The notes under the pieces were generated by a model. That model ran no database searches. It had not been told where the DNA came from and worked only from the letters and a program-made list of their open reading frames with translations. The position numbers and the translations under genes were made by a program. Below, in pieces: positions 1 to 6,644 of a stretch of 15,017 nt of DNA. Numbering within the stretch: position 1 is the stretch's first letter; each line of letters starts with the position of its first letter. This DNA comes from JADHTT01 sp964633845 (GTDB taxonomy: Bacteria; Campylobacterota; Campylobacteria; Campylobacterales; Arcobacteraceae): the NCBI GenBank assembly GCA_964633845.1, contig CAZWLA010000032.1, positions 1 through 15,017 on the forward strand, given 5' to 3'.

Positions 1-1
1 A

Positions 2-130
2 CAAGCACCTTCAGATTATCCAGAGATTACACAGTTTTTAGTCGAACATGGTATTGATTCAATTTCACTTAATCCTGATTCTATTGTAAAAATGTGGAAA
101 GTCGTAGAGGATTTAGAGAGTAGAATATAA
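2..130 (+). CDS. ppsA: Phosphoenolpyruvate synthase, C-terminal end (partial)
   Basis: Only the last 42 codons are in the window; the gene enters from the left and its reading frame begins at base 2. The tail reads QAPSDYPEITQFLVEHGIDS followed by ISLNPDSIVKMWKVVEDL, which matches the end of the PEP-binding (PEP-utilizing, TIM-barrel) domain of phosphoenolpyruvate synthase, where the G-Q-x-PSD-x-P and GIDSISLNPD signatures are characteristic. The enzyme makes PEP from pyruvate and ATP, giving AMP and phosphate, and feeds gluconeogenesis or carbon fixed as acetyl-CoA/pyruvate. Its TAA stop lies one base from the stop of upp on the other strand, so the two transcripts converge with no room for a terminator between them. 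Pyruvate phosphate dikinase shares this domain but the SISLNPD ending favours PpsA. Confidence 0.85.
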   Translation, partial: QAPSDYPEITQFLVEHGIDSISLNPDSIVKMWKVVEDLESRI

Positions 131-131
131 T

Positions 132-755
132 TTACTCTGGAGTATTATAACAACGATCCCCAGCATCTCCCAGACCTGGCACGATATATTTATTATTATT
201 TAATTTTTCATCTATTTGTGAAATATAAATATTTACATCATTATGATTAGACTCAATCACTTTTAATCCTTCAGGTGATCCAATAATATTTAAAGAAATT
301 ATTTTTTTAGGATCTCTTTTTTTGATTAATTCAATAGTATCACATATAGAACCACCAGTTGCTACCATGGGATCAACTAATATAATAGTTTTATTAGTAC
401 AATCAGGGAGTCTATCATAATATAGTACACTTTCATGCGTAGTTTCATCTCTTTTCATAGCTAAAAATCCAGCAGTACAATTAGGTAGAAGTTCAATAAC
501 ACTATCAAGCATTGGCATACCAGCTCTTAAAACCGTCACAACAATTATATTTTCTTCATCAATCGATTCAAAACTATTTTCACCTTGCCATGTAGTAATC
601 ATTTTTTGTTTTATTGGTAGCTCTTTAGCTGCTTCATATGTAAGTTGTTTTGTAAGTTCTGCAATTGTATGTCTAAATGCAGGTGCTTTAGTATTTTGAT
701 CTCTTAATATTGTGATTAAAGTTTTTGTTATATTGTTTGATAATTCATAAGTCAT
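132..755 (-). CDS. upp: Uracil phosphoribosyltransferase
   Basis: Encodes a 207-residue cytosolic enzyme that converts uracil and PRPP to UMP in pyrimidine salvage; the length is normal for the family. Visible signatures are RAGMPMLDS (about 77-85), the PRPP-binding loop LVDPMVATGGS (126-136) and the C-terminal uracil-binding VPGLGDAGDR (192-201), all characteristic of Upp. The ATG at 755 is preceded by AGAAGGA about 8 bases upstream, a good ribosome-binding site, so this start is secure. The gene is divergent from the phosphatase-family gene at 829 and convergent with ppsA. A TATAAT hexamer at 787-782 (minus strand) is the likely -10 element. There is no neighbouring uracil permease in the window. 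Confidence 0.97.
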   Translation of the reverse strand: MTYELSNNITKTLITILRDQNTKAPAFRHTIAELTKQLTYEAAKELPIKQKMITTWQGENSFESIDEENIIVVTVLRAGMPMLDSVIELLPNCTAGFLAMKRDETTHESVLYYDRLPDCTNKTIILVDPMVATGGSICDTIELIKKRDPKKIISLNIIGSPEGLKVIESNHNDVNIYISQIDEKLNNNKYIVPGLGDAGDRCYNTPE

Positions 756-781
756 TTTGTTAAATCCTTCTTCTTATTTTA

Positions 782-789
782 ATTATACT
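782..789. promoter_or_regulatory. Overlapping divergent -10 elements for upp and the EEP gene
   Basis: The 73-base spacer 756-828 is almost entirely A/T. On the minus strand TATAAT (787-782) fits a -10 for upp; on the plus strand TATACT (784-789) fits a -10 for the gene at 829, so the two hexamers overlap. No convincing -35 is seen for either, which is common in Campylobacterota. Chance occurrence is quite possible in such AT-rich DNA. Confidence 0.4.
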
Positions 790-828
790 ACAATTTAATA
801 TTAATATTTATAAGTAAGGACATTATTT

Positions 829-1578
829 ATGTTTATACCTAAAAGTTCACTAGTTTATTCAAATAATTTAGCTAAAAGAGAGCATTTACCAGAAATATTT
901 GGACTTTTTTGCTGGAATGTGTATAAGCAAACACTAAATAAAAATTTTGAGCCTTTGATGAGAACATTATTACATCACAATCAAGCTGATCTTATTTTGT
1001 TGCAAGAAGCTAAAATAAATAAGGATATTAAACATTGTTTAATTCCAAATTATCCTTATGTATGTGCTCCAAATATTGAAACAAAAAAGAACTATTATGG
1101 TGTATTAAATGCATCAGATGTACAAACAATACAAGCTGATGCAATATTAAGTAAAATACAAGAGCCATTTTTTAAAACACATAAAAGTACATTAGTAAAT
1201 ATATATAAATTACATAATAAAAAAAATATTTTAGTTGTGAATATTCATGCTATTAATTTTAGAAGTAATAATTATTATAGTAAAGAAATTTATAAACTTT
1301 TTAATATTCTTTTAGAGTATGATGGTGCTATAATTGTAGCAGGTGATTTTAATAATTGGAATCTTTCACGCACAAAATTATTAAATAAACTTATGAAAAG
1401 TTTAAAATTATGTGTCATAACATTGGATAGTCTTCATCAGAAGAATGTTAAAGCAGTTTTTGGTCATTCAATTGATAATATTTTTTATCGAGGCTTGGAT
1501 TTAATAGAAGCAAAAACTTTAAATACTGGAAAAATATCAGATCATATACCAATTTATGCTAAGTTTAGCACTAAATAA
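829..1578 (+). CDS. Endonuclease/exonuclease/phosphatase (EEP) family protein, YafD-like
   Basis: A 249-residue protein carrying the full catalytic set of the EEP (DNase I-like, Mg-dependent phosphodiesterase) fold: FCWNVYK with Asn30, LLQEAK with Glu60, VNIH with His140, AGDFNNW with Asp173 and Asn175, SIDNIFYRG with Asp216, and the terminal SDHIPI with Asp238/His239. The enzyme is therefore expected to be active on a phosphodiester or phosphomonoester, but the substrate (DNA, RNA, lipid or other) cannot be read from sequence. It most resembles the short bacterial YafD-type group rather than exonuclease III. No clear signal peptide is seen. A ribosome-binding site TAAGGA lies 8 bases before the ATG. 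It is a single-gene unit, ending 10 bases from the stop of the convergent YjdF gene. Confidence 0.85.
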   Translation: MFIPKSSLVYSNNLAKREHLPEIFGLFCWNVYKQTLNKNFEPLMRTLLHHNQADLILLQEAKINKDIKHCLIPNYPYVCAPNIETKKNYYGVLNASDVQTIQADAILSKIQEPFFKTHKSTLVNIYKLHNKKNILVVNIHAINFRSNNYYSKEIYKLFNILLEYDGAIIVAGDFNNWNLSRTKLLNKLMKSLKLCVITLDSLHQKNVKAVFGHSIDNIFYRGLDLIEAKTLNTGKISDHIPIYAKFSTK

Positions 1579-1588
1579 AGCTTTGTAA

Positions 1589-2197
1589 TTAAGTGATTTG
1601 TAAACTATTTTTATTTTTGATGATTATGCTACTAATAATTGCACCTAGTATTGCTAAAGCAATATCTTTTTGTGCATCCCATATATCACCTTGAATACCT
1701 AAAAAAGCAATTCCTAGATCTTTGTAAAATAGCTCTACGGCAAGCCATTCAAGCTCTTCATATATAGTGGCAATAGCTATAATAGCTAATATTGATATAT
1801 TTGAAGCACTTTTTTTAGTAAAATAGTTTAAGAGTATTTCGCATATAGGCACGTATATAAATAATCCAAATAAAAAGTGAACAACCCTATCATAGTGGTT
1901 TCTCTCAAATCCAAATAAATTTGTAATATGATTAAAATGGTACATTTTAGAGTATGTAAAATGTGCACCAATTAGATGTAAAGTCCCAAATATAAATATA
2001 AGTATTAATGCAAATGTTGAAAATTTATATTTCTTATCAAGCCAAATAATTGTTGGAAAAACTATAAACACTAAAATATTTTCTAAAAGCCAATCTTTTC
2101 TAAATTGGGGATTAATAGCTAGTATGAGCCATATCACTAGAAATAATATATAAATATTTCTATGGCTAGAAGGTAAAGTATTTAAATTTGTACTCAT
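1589..2197 (-). CDS. yjdF: YjdF/DUF2238 family inner-membrane protein
   Basis: A 202-residue very hydrophobic protein with about six predicted membrane segments (roughly residues 14-30, 36-53, 59-80, 105-125, 131-155 and 176-194). The conserved polar clusters of the DUF2238/YjdF family are present: HYDRVVHF (101-108), YEELEW (146-151) and GIQGDIWDAQKD (167-178). These put several Asp, Glu and His residues at the ends of membrane helices. The function of the family is not established and I do not infer one. The length is close to that of E. coli YjdF. The start ATG has no Shine-Dalgarno sequence; TAAAAT lies 6 bases upstream of it and TATTAT slightly further, so the transcript could be leaderless or nearly so. 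It is divergent from the STAS gene at 2252. Confidence 0.8.
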   Translation of the reverse strand: MSTNLNTLPSSHRNIYILFLVIWLILAINPQFRKDWLLENILVFIVFPTIIWLDKKYKFSTFALILIFIFGTLHLIGAHFTYSKMYHFNHITNLFGFERNHYDRVVHFLFGLFIYVPICEILLNYFTKKSASNISILAIIAIATIYEELEWLAVELFYKDLGIAFLGIQGDIWDAQKDIALAILGAIISSIIIKNKNSLQIT

Positions 2198-2203
2198 ACT
2201 AAT

Positions 2204-2218
2204 ATTTTAGCTATAATA
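2204..2218. promoter_or_regulatory. Divergent -10 region for the YjdF and STAS genes
   Basis: Within the 54-base spacer 2198-2251, plus-strand TATAAT at 2212-2217 would give an RNA starting near 2224 for the STAS gene. On the minus strand TATTAT (2218-2213) and TAAAAT (2209-2204) are candidate -10 elements for the YjdF gene. No clear -35 hexamers are seen, and the sequence is AT-rich enough that these could be coincidental. Confidence 0.4.
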
Positions 2219-2251
2219 TTGTAAGTAAAAACTTATAAGGAAGGGGTTATT

Positions 2252-2848
2252 ATGAAAAAACATGGTATTTCGATTGGTATTGATAGAATAGGTAGTGAGT
2301 TTTTTTTATCGATTAAGGCTGTTGGTAAGTTAACTCATGATGATTATGAGTTGATGATTCCAATGATTGAATCAGCACTTGATGGTGTAGATGAGCCTTC
2401 AATAAAAGTAATTGTTGATATTACACAATTTGATGGCTGGGAGCTAAAAGCAGCATGGGATGATTTTAAATTTGCTTTAAAGCATGATAAGGAATTTAGT
2501 AAAATTGCTATTTATGGTAATAGTGGTATTTCAAAAATAGTTTCAAATATCAGTTCATGGTTTGTATCTGCTCAGGTGAGTTATTTTGATAGTTATGAAG
2601 ATGCATTAAAGTGGCTAAATAAAAAATCAATAAAATCTATGGATAGTGTTGAAAAAGAGCTGGAAAGTCGTCAAAAAGATATTGAAAATTCAATAGAAAA
2701 TCTATTTAAAAAGCATATGAGAATTACAGATTTAGATGTACCAGAAGCTGATGATCAAAAGGCAGCTATGATACTAATAGATATATTTGAAAATCAAGTT
2801 GCAAAGATTAGAAAAGATGTAGCAGATAGAAAATATGAGTATTATTAG
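2252..2848 (+). CDS. SpoIIAA-like (STAS/SEC14-type) protein with C-terminal helical extension
   Basis: A 198-residue soluble protein. Residues 1 to about 125 match the SpoIIAA-like family (PF11964-type): a beta strand FFLSIKAVGKLTHDDY, then IKVIVDITQFDGWELKAAWDD, where the W-E-L-x-A-A-W-D-D motif is the family hallmark, then KIAIYGNSG, and an end YFDSYEDALKWL. Family members are usually only about 120 residues; here about 70 further residues, rich in Lys and Glu and predicted helical, follow (from KSIKSMDSVEKELESRQKD). Proteins of this family have been proposed to bind lipids or small hydrophobic ligands, but the role is unproven. A strong ribosome-binding site, AAGGAAGGGG, lies just upstream of the ATG. 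The TAG stop overlaps the ligA stop on the opposite strand by 4 bases in all. Confidence 0.82.
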   Translation: MKKHGISIGIDRIGSEFFLSIKAVGKLTHDDYELMIPMIESALDGVDEPSIKVIVDITQFDGWELKAAWDDFKFALKHDKEFSKIAIYGNSGISKIVSNISSWFVSAQVSYFDSYEDALKWLNKKSIKSMDSVEKELESRQKDIENSIENLFKKHMRITDLDVPEADDQKAAMILIDIFENQVAKIRKDVADRKYEYY

Positions 2849-4800
2849 CTTATTATAGCCCTCATATCATCTTCAGTGAGGGCAGATACATTAAGTGCTA
2901 CAGCTTTATCATATTTACTTCCAGCATCTTCTCCATATATAAGATAATCAGTTTTTTTAGATACAGATCCTGACACTTTGGCTCCTAGTGCCTCTAGCTC
3001 TTTTTTTATGACCCCACGACTTTGGCTCATAGTACCAGTTAGTACAATTATCTTATTTTTAAATGGGTTTTCATCAATGACTTTTTTTACTTCAATTTCA
3101 GGATTAATAATATCAAAAAGTTTTTCCATAATTGATCTATTTACCCTAATAAACTCTAACATACTATTTGCCATTTGTTCACCAATACCATCTAGTACAA
3201 TTAGTTGATCGTATGTAATATTAAGAATCTCAAGACCAAATTCTAAGCAAATTTGACGACTTGCTACTTCGCCAATATGTTCAATACCAAGTGCATTAAT
3301 GATACGGTGAAGTTGTGATCCTTTTGTAGCCTCAATGGCATCTATAAGGTTATTAATCTTTTTATCTTTAAAGCTTTCAAGACCTTCTAAATTTTCATAT
3401 CTTAAACTATATAGATCTAGTACATCTTTTATAATATTTTTTTTAACTAGAAGTGCTACAATTTTGTCACCTAGACCATCTATATTCATACAGTTTTTAG
3501 AAGCAAAATATATTATACTGTTTACAACTCTAGCTTCACAATCAAGATTTTGACACTTAATAAGTATATCTTCATCAAGAAGTTCACTATTGCATACCGG
3601 ACATGAAGTAGGGTGTTTTATATCTACTTGTGTACCATCTCGTCTATGGCTTAATACTTTAGTAATCTTTGGAATAATGTCTCCACTTTTAATAATAATT
3701 ACACTATCACCAATTTTAAGATTAAGTCTAGCTATCTCGTCAAAGTTATGTAAGCTGGCTTTTTCTACGGTTGAACCATCTATATGTGTTGGTTCAACTA
3801 TTGCTACAGGAGTAATAACACCTGTGCGACCAACTTGTAAAGCTATATCTTTTAAGGTTGTCACTTTTTCAACCGCAGGAAATTTATATGCACATGACCA
3901 TTTAGGATATTTTACGGTATATCCTAAATCTATTTGTGACTCTAGTGAGTCTATTTTGATAACCATACCATCTAGTCCCATAGGTATTTTATCTCTTTTG
4001 GCTATGATTTCATGGTAAACCTCTTCAATTTGTTCAAGGTTATCACATAGTTTAACTATTGGAGGCTTAGCGAACCCCAGTGAATATATAAACTCCATCA
4101 CTTCAGATGATTTAAAAAACTCAAGGCTATTTTCACCTATACCCCAAGCTTGAAAAAATAGTTTTCTTGAGGCTGTGATTGAACTATCAAGTTGTCTTAA
4201 GCTTCCTGCTGCTGCATTTCTTGGGTTTGCAAACTGTGCTTCATCATTTTTAGCTCTTTGTTCATTGATTTTATCAAAATCATCTTTTTTGATTACAACT
4301 TCACCTCTAATCTCAATTAATCCATTATAATCTATAGTGAGTGGTACAGTTCTTATTGTCTTGACATTGTTTGTAACATCTTCACCAGTGACTCCGTCAC
4401 CTCTTGTGATAGCTTGTTTTAATTTACCATTTTCATATATTATATTTAAACTAGCTCCATCAAATTTTGGTTCACAGATAAATTGCATAGAGTCAATTAC
4501 TTTTAGACCTCTATTTATCCAGTCTTGTAACTCTTGTGTATTAAATATATCCTCTTGTGACCACATACGAGAAAGATGATTTGCTTTTGTAAATCCATCT
4601 AGTACAATACCACCAACTCTTTGTGTAGGTGATGTAGGATCAATATCATTTGGATTATTTTGTTCATACGATATTATCAGTCTATTAAGAAGATCATATT
4701 CTTCATCTGTAGCAATTGGATTGTCATAAATATAGTAGGCATCTGCCCATTTTTTTAAAGTTTTTAATTGTATATTATATTGTTTAAGTGTTGTAATCAT
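2845..4800 (-). CDS. ligA: NAD-dependent DNA ligase LigA
   Basis: A 651-residue enzyme that seals 5'-phosphate/3'-hydroxyl nicks using NAD+, essential for Okazaki-fragment joining and repair. Domains in order: Ia (about 1-65), adenylation domain with catalytic Lys112 in EPKFDG, and RGDGVTGEDVT (133-143); OB fold with QVGRTGVITPVA (322-333); a Cys4 zinc finger with Cys400, 403, 416 and 421; helix-hairpin-helix repeats (about 430-570, including GIEHIGEVASRQ); and a C-terminal BRCT domain (about 580-651, LTGTMSQSR...KTDYLIYGEDAGSKY). Length and all key residues are normal. There is no Shine-Dalgarno sequence; an extended -10 element TGATAGAAT ends 6 bases before the ATG, predicting a leaderless or nearly leaderless mRNA. 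The 3' end overlaps the convergent STAS gene by 4 bases. Confidence 0.98.
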   Translation of the reverse strand: MITTLKQYNIQLKTLKKWADAYYIYDNPIATDEEYDLLNRLIISYEQNNPNDIDPTSPTQRVGGIVLDGFTKANHLSRMWSQEDIFNTQELQDWINRGLKVIDSMQFICEPKFDGASLNIIYENGKLKQAITRGDGVTGEDVTNNVKTIRTVPLTIDYNGLIEIRGEVVIKKDDFDKINEQRAKNDEAQFANPRNAAAGSLRQLDSSITASRKLFFQAWGIGENSLEFFKSSEVMEFIYSLGFAKPPIVKLCDNLEQIEEVYHEIIAKRDKIPMGLDGMVIKIDSLESQIDLGYTVKYPKWSCAYKFPAVEKVTTLKDIALQVGRTGVITPVAIVEPTHIDGSTVEKASLHNFDEIARLNLKIGDSVIIIKSGDIIPKITKVLSHRRDGTQVDIKHPTSCPVCNSELLDEDILIKCQNLDCEARVVNSIIYFASKNCMNIDGLGDKIVALLVKKNIIKDVLDLYSLRYENLEGLESFKDKKINNLIDAIEATKGSQLHRIINALGIEHIGEVASRQICLEFGLEILNITYDQLIVLDGIGEQMANSMLEFIRVNRSIMEKLFDIINPEIEVKKVIDENPFKNKIIVLTGTMSQSRGVIKKELEALGAKVSGSVSKKTDYLIYGEDAGSKYDKAVALNVSALTEDDMRAIIS

Positions 4801-4806
4801 AAAGAT

Positions 4807-4815
4807 ATTCTATCA
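4807..4815 (-). promoter_or_regulatory. Extended -10 promoter element immediately before ligA
   Basis: On the minus strand TGATAGAAT (4815-4807) has the TG-N-TANNNT form of an extended -10 element. It ends 6 bases before the ligA ATG, so the predicted +1 is the A of the start codon. No -35 is recognisable. The absence of any ribosome-binding site upstream of ligA fits a leaderless message. Confidence 0.45.
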
Positions 4816-4879
4816 TATAAAATATTACAATTTGTACTAATTATTTTTTGATTTTTATAAAGAAGTTTAAGTGATTTTG

Positions 4880-4955
4880 AAAAATCTGATCGGATAAAAG
4901 GAGAGAGAGTTTTTATCTAGCCCGATCAGTTATTTCTTTTGATCTATTCAAATGT
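4880..4955 (-). ncRNA. Candidate 76-nt small RNA with anti-Shine-Dalgarno loop (or ligA leader attenuator)
   Basis: A near-consensus promoter (4990-4962) predicts an RNA beginning with A at 4955. About 26 bases later the sequence forms a hairpin: an 8-bp outer stem CUGAUCGG/CCGAUCAG (4929-4922 with 4893-4886), a 5-base bulge GCUAG (4921-4917) on the 5' side, a 6-bp inner stem AUAAAA/UUUUAU (4916-4911 with 4899-4894), and an 11-base loop ACUCUCUCUCC (4910-4900). It is followed by A and five U, as in a Rho-independent terminator. The loop is complementary to GGAGAG-type ribosome-binding sites, such as that of the HIT gene in this window. No reading frame of note lies inside. Alternatively it is an attenuator in a long leader of ligA, or simply the terminator of the operon to its right. 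I do not recognise a known RNA family. Confidence 0.42.
4886..4929 (-). terminator. Bulged terminator hairpin upstream of ligA
   Basis: The outer arms CTGATCGG and CCGATCAG are perfectly complementary, and the inner arms ATAAAA and TTTTAT extend the stem past a 5-base bulge. Read on the minus strand it is followed by ATTTTTC (4885-4879). It would end both the candidate small RNA and any transcript reading through from the methyltransferase gene at 5018. On the plus strand the following sequence (TTATTTCTTTT) is also T-rich, but no plus-strand gene ends here. Confidence 0.6.
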
Positions 4956-4961
4956 GACCAT

Positions 4962-4990
4962 ATTATGACACAAAAAAGTCATTTTGTCAA
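4962..4990 (-). promoter_or_regulatory. Near-consensus sigma70 promoter reading toward ligA
   Basis: On the minus strand TTGACA (4990-4985, a perfect -35) and CATAAT (4967-4962, five of six -10 bases) are separated by exactly 17 bases. The predicted +1 is A at 4955. This is the most complete promoter in the window; the others lack a -35. It lies 165 bases upstream of the ligA start and is preceded by the end of the methyltransferase gene. Confidence 0.65.
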
Positions 4991-5014
4991 GTAAAAAGTG
5001 TCATTTTTGTGACA
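4966..5014. repeat. Cluster of TGTCA/TGACA half-sites over the promoter
   Basis: Plus-strand TGACA (4966-4970), TGTCA (4985-4989), TGTCA (4999-5003) and TGACA (5010-5014) occur within 49 bases, with further GTCA and GTGAC words at 4978-4981 and 4954-4958. The last pair is a perfect inverted repeat TGTCA-N6-TGACA placed just upstream of the -35. The first two form TGACA-N14-TGTCA, overlapping the -10 and -35 hexamers. This is the layout expected of operator sites for a dimeric repressor, but no regulator is identified. The 4999-5014 repeat followed by CTTTTT on the minus strand could instead be a weak terminator for the gene ending at 5018. Confidence 0.4.
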
Positions 5015-5017
5015 AAT

Positions 5018-5938
5018 TTATAAAATTCTTTGAAAAACAATGTTTTTTAGTGATTTTTCTTCAGTTTTTGCATTAAATGTATCTAAATTCTTCAGTTTAG
5101 TGACATATTTAAATTTTGTTGTATGTTGATTAAAAAGATTAATTATAAATGTACTATCAAGATCTGGTGAATTTAAGCATGCTAAGATAATGCAATTATC
5201 ACTTGATATCTCATCTAGTCTTTTAATAATCTTTACATAGTCATTTGTAGCTTCAAAGCTTCCCTTTTGGAAAGTGGGAGGATCTATAATAATAATATCA
5301 TATGGTGACTCTTTTTTAATCTTTGAAAAAGACTTTAATATATTGTGAGGATGAAATTTTACTTTTTTTGTATCAAGATTATTTATATGATGATTTTCTC
5401 TACCTCTTGTTAAGGCACCTTTAGACATATCATAATTTGTGACACTTTTTGCCCCACCTTTGATAGCTGCAAGTGAAAATCCACAAGTATATGAAAATAG
5501 ATTTAATACTTTTTTATCTTTTGATATTGATTTTATGAATTCTCTACCATTTTTCATATCCGGAAAATATCCTGAGTTTTGGTTTGATTTTAAATTTAAT
5601 ATAAATTTTAATCCATTTTCTCTTGCATAAGCTTCATCCGGAATCTTACCTACTAAAGTCTCTGTATGACTATTCTTTGTGTATCTTCTTTGAAGTATGA
5701 TTGTGTTATGTCTTGTAATTTTGATAAATTCTTTTAGCATAGCTATTAGTTTGCTTTCAAGTTCTTTCTCACATTCAAAATAAAAAGCTACACTTAAAAT
5801 AGTATCAATAGAGTCAATTGTAAGAAAATTGAACCCTTCATGTAATCCACCACGACCATGAAATAGTCTTTTAAATTCTTCTGATAAGTTTTGGTTATTT
5901 ATTTCTAAAAGGTCTTTTAATTTATCTATATGCAGCAT
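5018..5938 (-). CDS. Class I SAM-dependent methyltransferase, RlmI/RlmL-C-terminal-like
   Basis: A 306-residue protein with a Rossmann-fold methyltransferase domain in its C-terminal two thirds. Seen are NQNSGYFPD (119-127), the SAM-binding motif I VLNLFSYTCGFS (144-155), the acidic residue of NYDMSKGAL (Asp170), and motif IV DPPTF (219-223). This set matches the COG1092/PF10672 group that includes the 23S rRNA m5C methyltransferase RlmI and the RlmK half of RlmL. The N-terminal PUA domain of RlmI is not obvious, so the exact target (rRNA base or other) is unknown. The start ATG overlaps the TAA of the DUF2461 gene by one base (TAATG), indicating translational coupling. It is the last gene of the nine-gene ruvA operon. 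Confidence 0.82.
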   Translation of the reverse strand: MLHIDKLKDLLEINNQNLSEEFKRLFHGRGGLHEGFNFLTIDSIDTILSVAFYFECEKELESKLIAMLKEFIKITRHNTIILQRRYTKNSHTETLVGKIPDEAYARENGLKFILNLKSNQNSGYFPDMKNGREFIKSISKDKKVLNLFSYTCGFSLAAIKGGAKSVTNYDMSKGALTRGRENHHINNLDTKKVKFHPHNILKSFSKIKKESPYDIIIIDPPTFQKGSFEATNDYVKIIKRLDEISSDNCIILACLNSPDLDSTFIINLFNQHTTKFKYVTKLKNLDTFNAKTEEKSLKNIVFQRIL

Positions 5939-6636
5939 TAGTCATCTTCGTTATGTGTAAGTGTCATCTCGTATACCCATGCTTGTAAATATCGCATATC
6001 ATCATATATTTTAAATGCTTTATCTAAAATTTCTTCACTATAAAATACATTATCAATTTTAAATGTTTTGTATGCAAACATTGCACCAAAAAAATATAAG
6101 TATAGATAAGTATCTTCTTTACTGATCCCTCTTGGTAATCTTTTGAATTTTGCCTCTGGAAGATCATATCCTTTTGCTTTAATATCTTCTAAAATATTAT
6201 GTAATTCTTCCCTTTTTTCATCATTTTTTAAATACTCTCTAAATGTTTTAAGAAGGGGTTGTTTAAAGTTTCTAATGCCACTTGCTATAAAGTATTCATC
6301 TTTATCAAAGTGCATATAAAATGAGCTACTTTGCATTCTATGTCCAGTTCCTTGCCAAAATAAAATACCTATTTTAGATTTTATAGGTGTTTTATCTTTG
6401 CTAAATCGTACATCTCTATATATTTTAAAAAGTGACTTAGATACTTTTGGGCTAAAGTTAATAGATGGCACAAGTATTTGAAGTGTCTCTCCCATCTCTT
6501 GTACATAAGATTCTGTTATATTTTTTATCTTATTTTCGTAAATATCTCTATGATCTTCAAACCATACTTTTGTATTGTTTTTTGATAAGTCTTTTAGAAA
6601 CTTAATCCCTTTTTTTGAAAAGCCTTTAAATTGCAT
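5938..6636 (-). CDS. DUF2461 (TIGR02453) family protein
   Basis: A 232-residue soluble protein with the features of the DUF2461/TIGR02453 family: an N-terminal FKGFSKKGIKFLKDLSKNN, then WFEDHRDIYE (25-34), the central DVRFSKDKTPIKSKIGI, and F-Y-M-H-F followed by ASGIRNF. The family is widespread, about 210-230 residues long, and has no established biochemical function, so none is proposed. The ATG at 6636 has only a poor ribosome-binding site and lies 8 bases after the HIT stop codon, so it is probably translated by coupling. Its stop shares one base with the next start. Membership of the operon does not by itself identify a role. Confidence 0.85.
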   Translation of the reverse strand: MQFKGFSKKGIKFLKDLSKNNTKVWFEDHRDIYENKIKNITESYVQEMGETLQILVPSINFSPKVSKSLFKIYRDVRFSKDKTPIKSKIGILFWQGTGHRMQSSSFYMHFDKDEYFIASGIRNFKQPLLKTFREYLKNDEKREELHNILEDIKAKGYDLPEAKFKRLPRGISKEDTYLYLYFFGAMFAYKTFKIDNVFYSEEILDKAFKIYDDMRYLQAWVYEMTLTHNEDD

Positions 6637-6644
6637 TGATATAC

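Noticed and set aside
2978..3553. Further plus-strand open frames opposite the 3' part of ligA
   Set aside because: Antisense shadows of a conserved gene, with Ser/Ile/Leu-rich translations typical of reverse frames in AT-rich DNA.
3590..4018. 142-codon plus-strand open frame opposite ligA
   Set aside because: It lies wholly within ligA, whose minus-strand frame has every domain of the family; no ribosome-binding site or recognisable protein motif supports it.
4939..4966. Plus-strand promoter-like TTGATC-16-TATTAT
   Set aside because: It would read only into the antisense of the methyltransferase gene, and its hexamers overlap the much better minus-strand promoter; likely a chance match.
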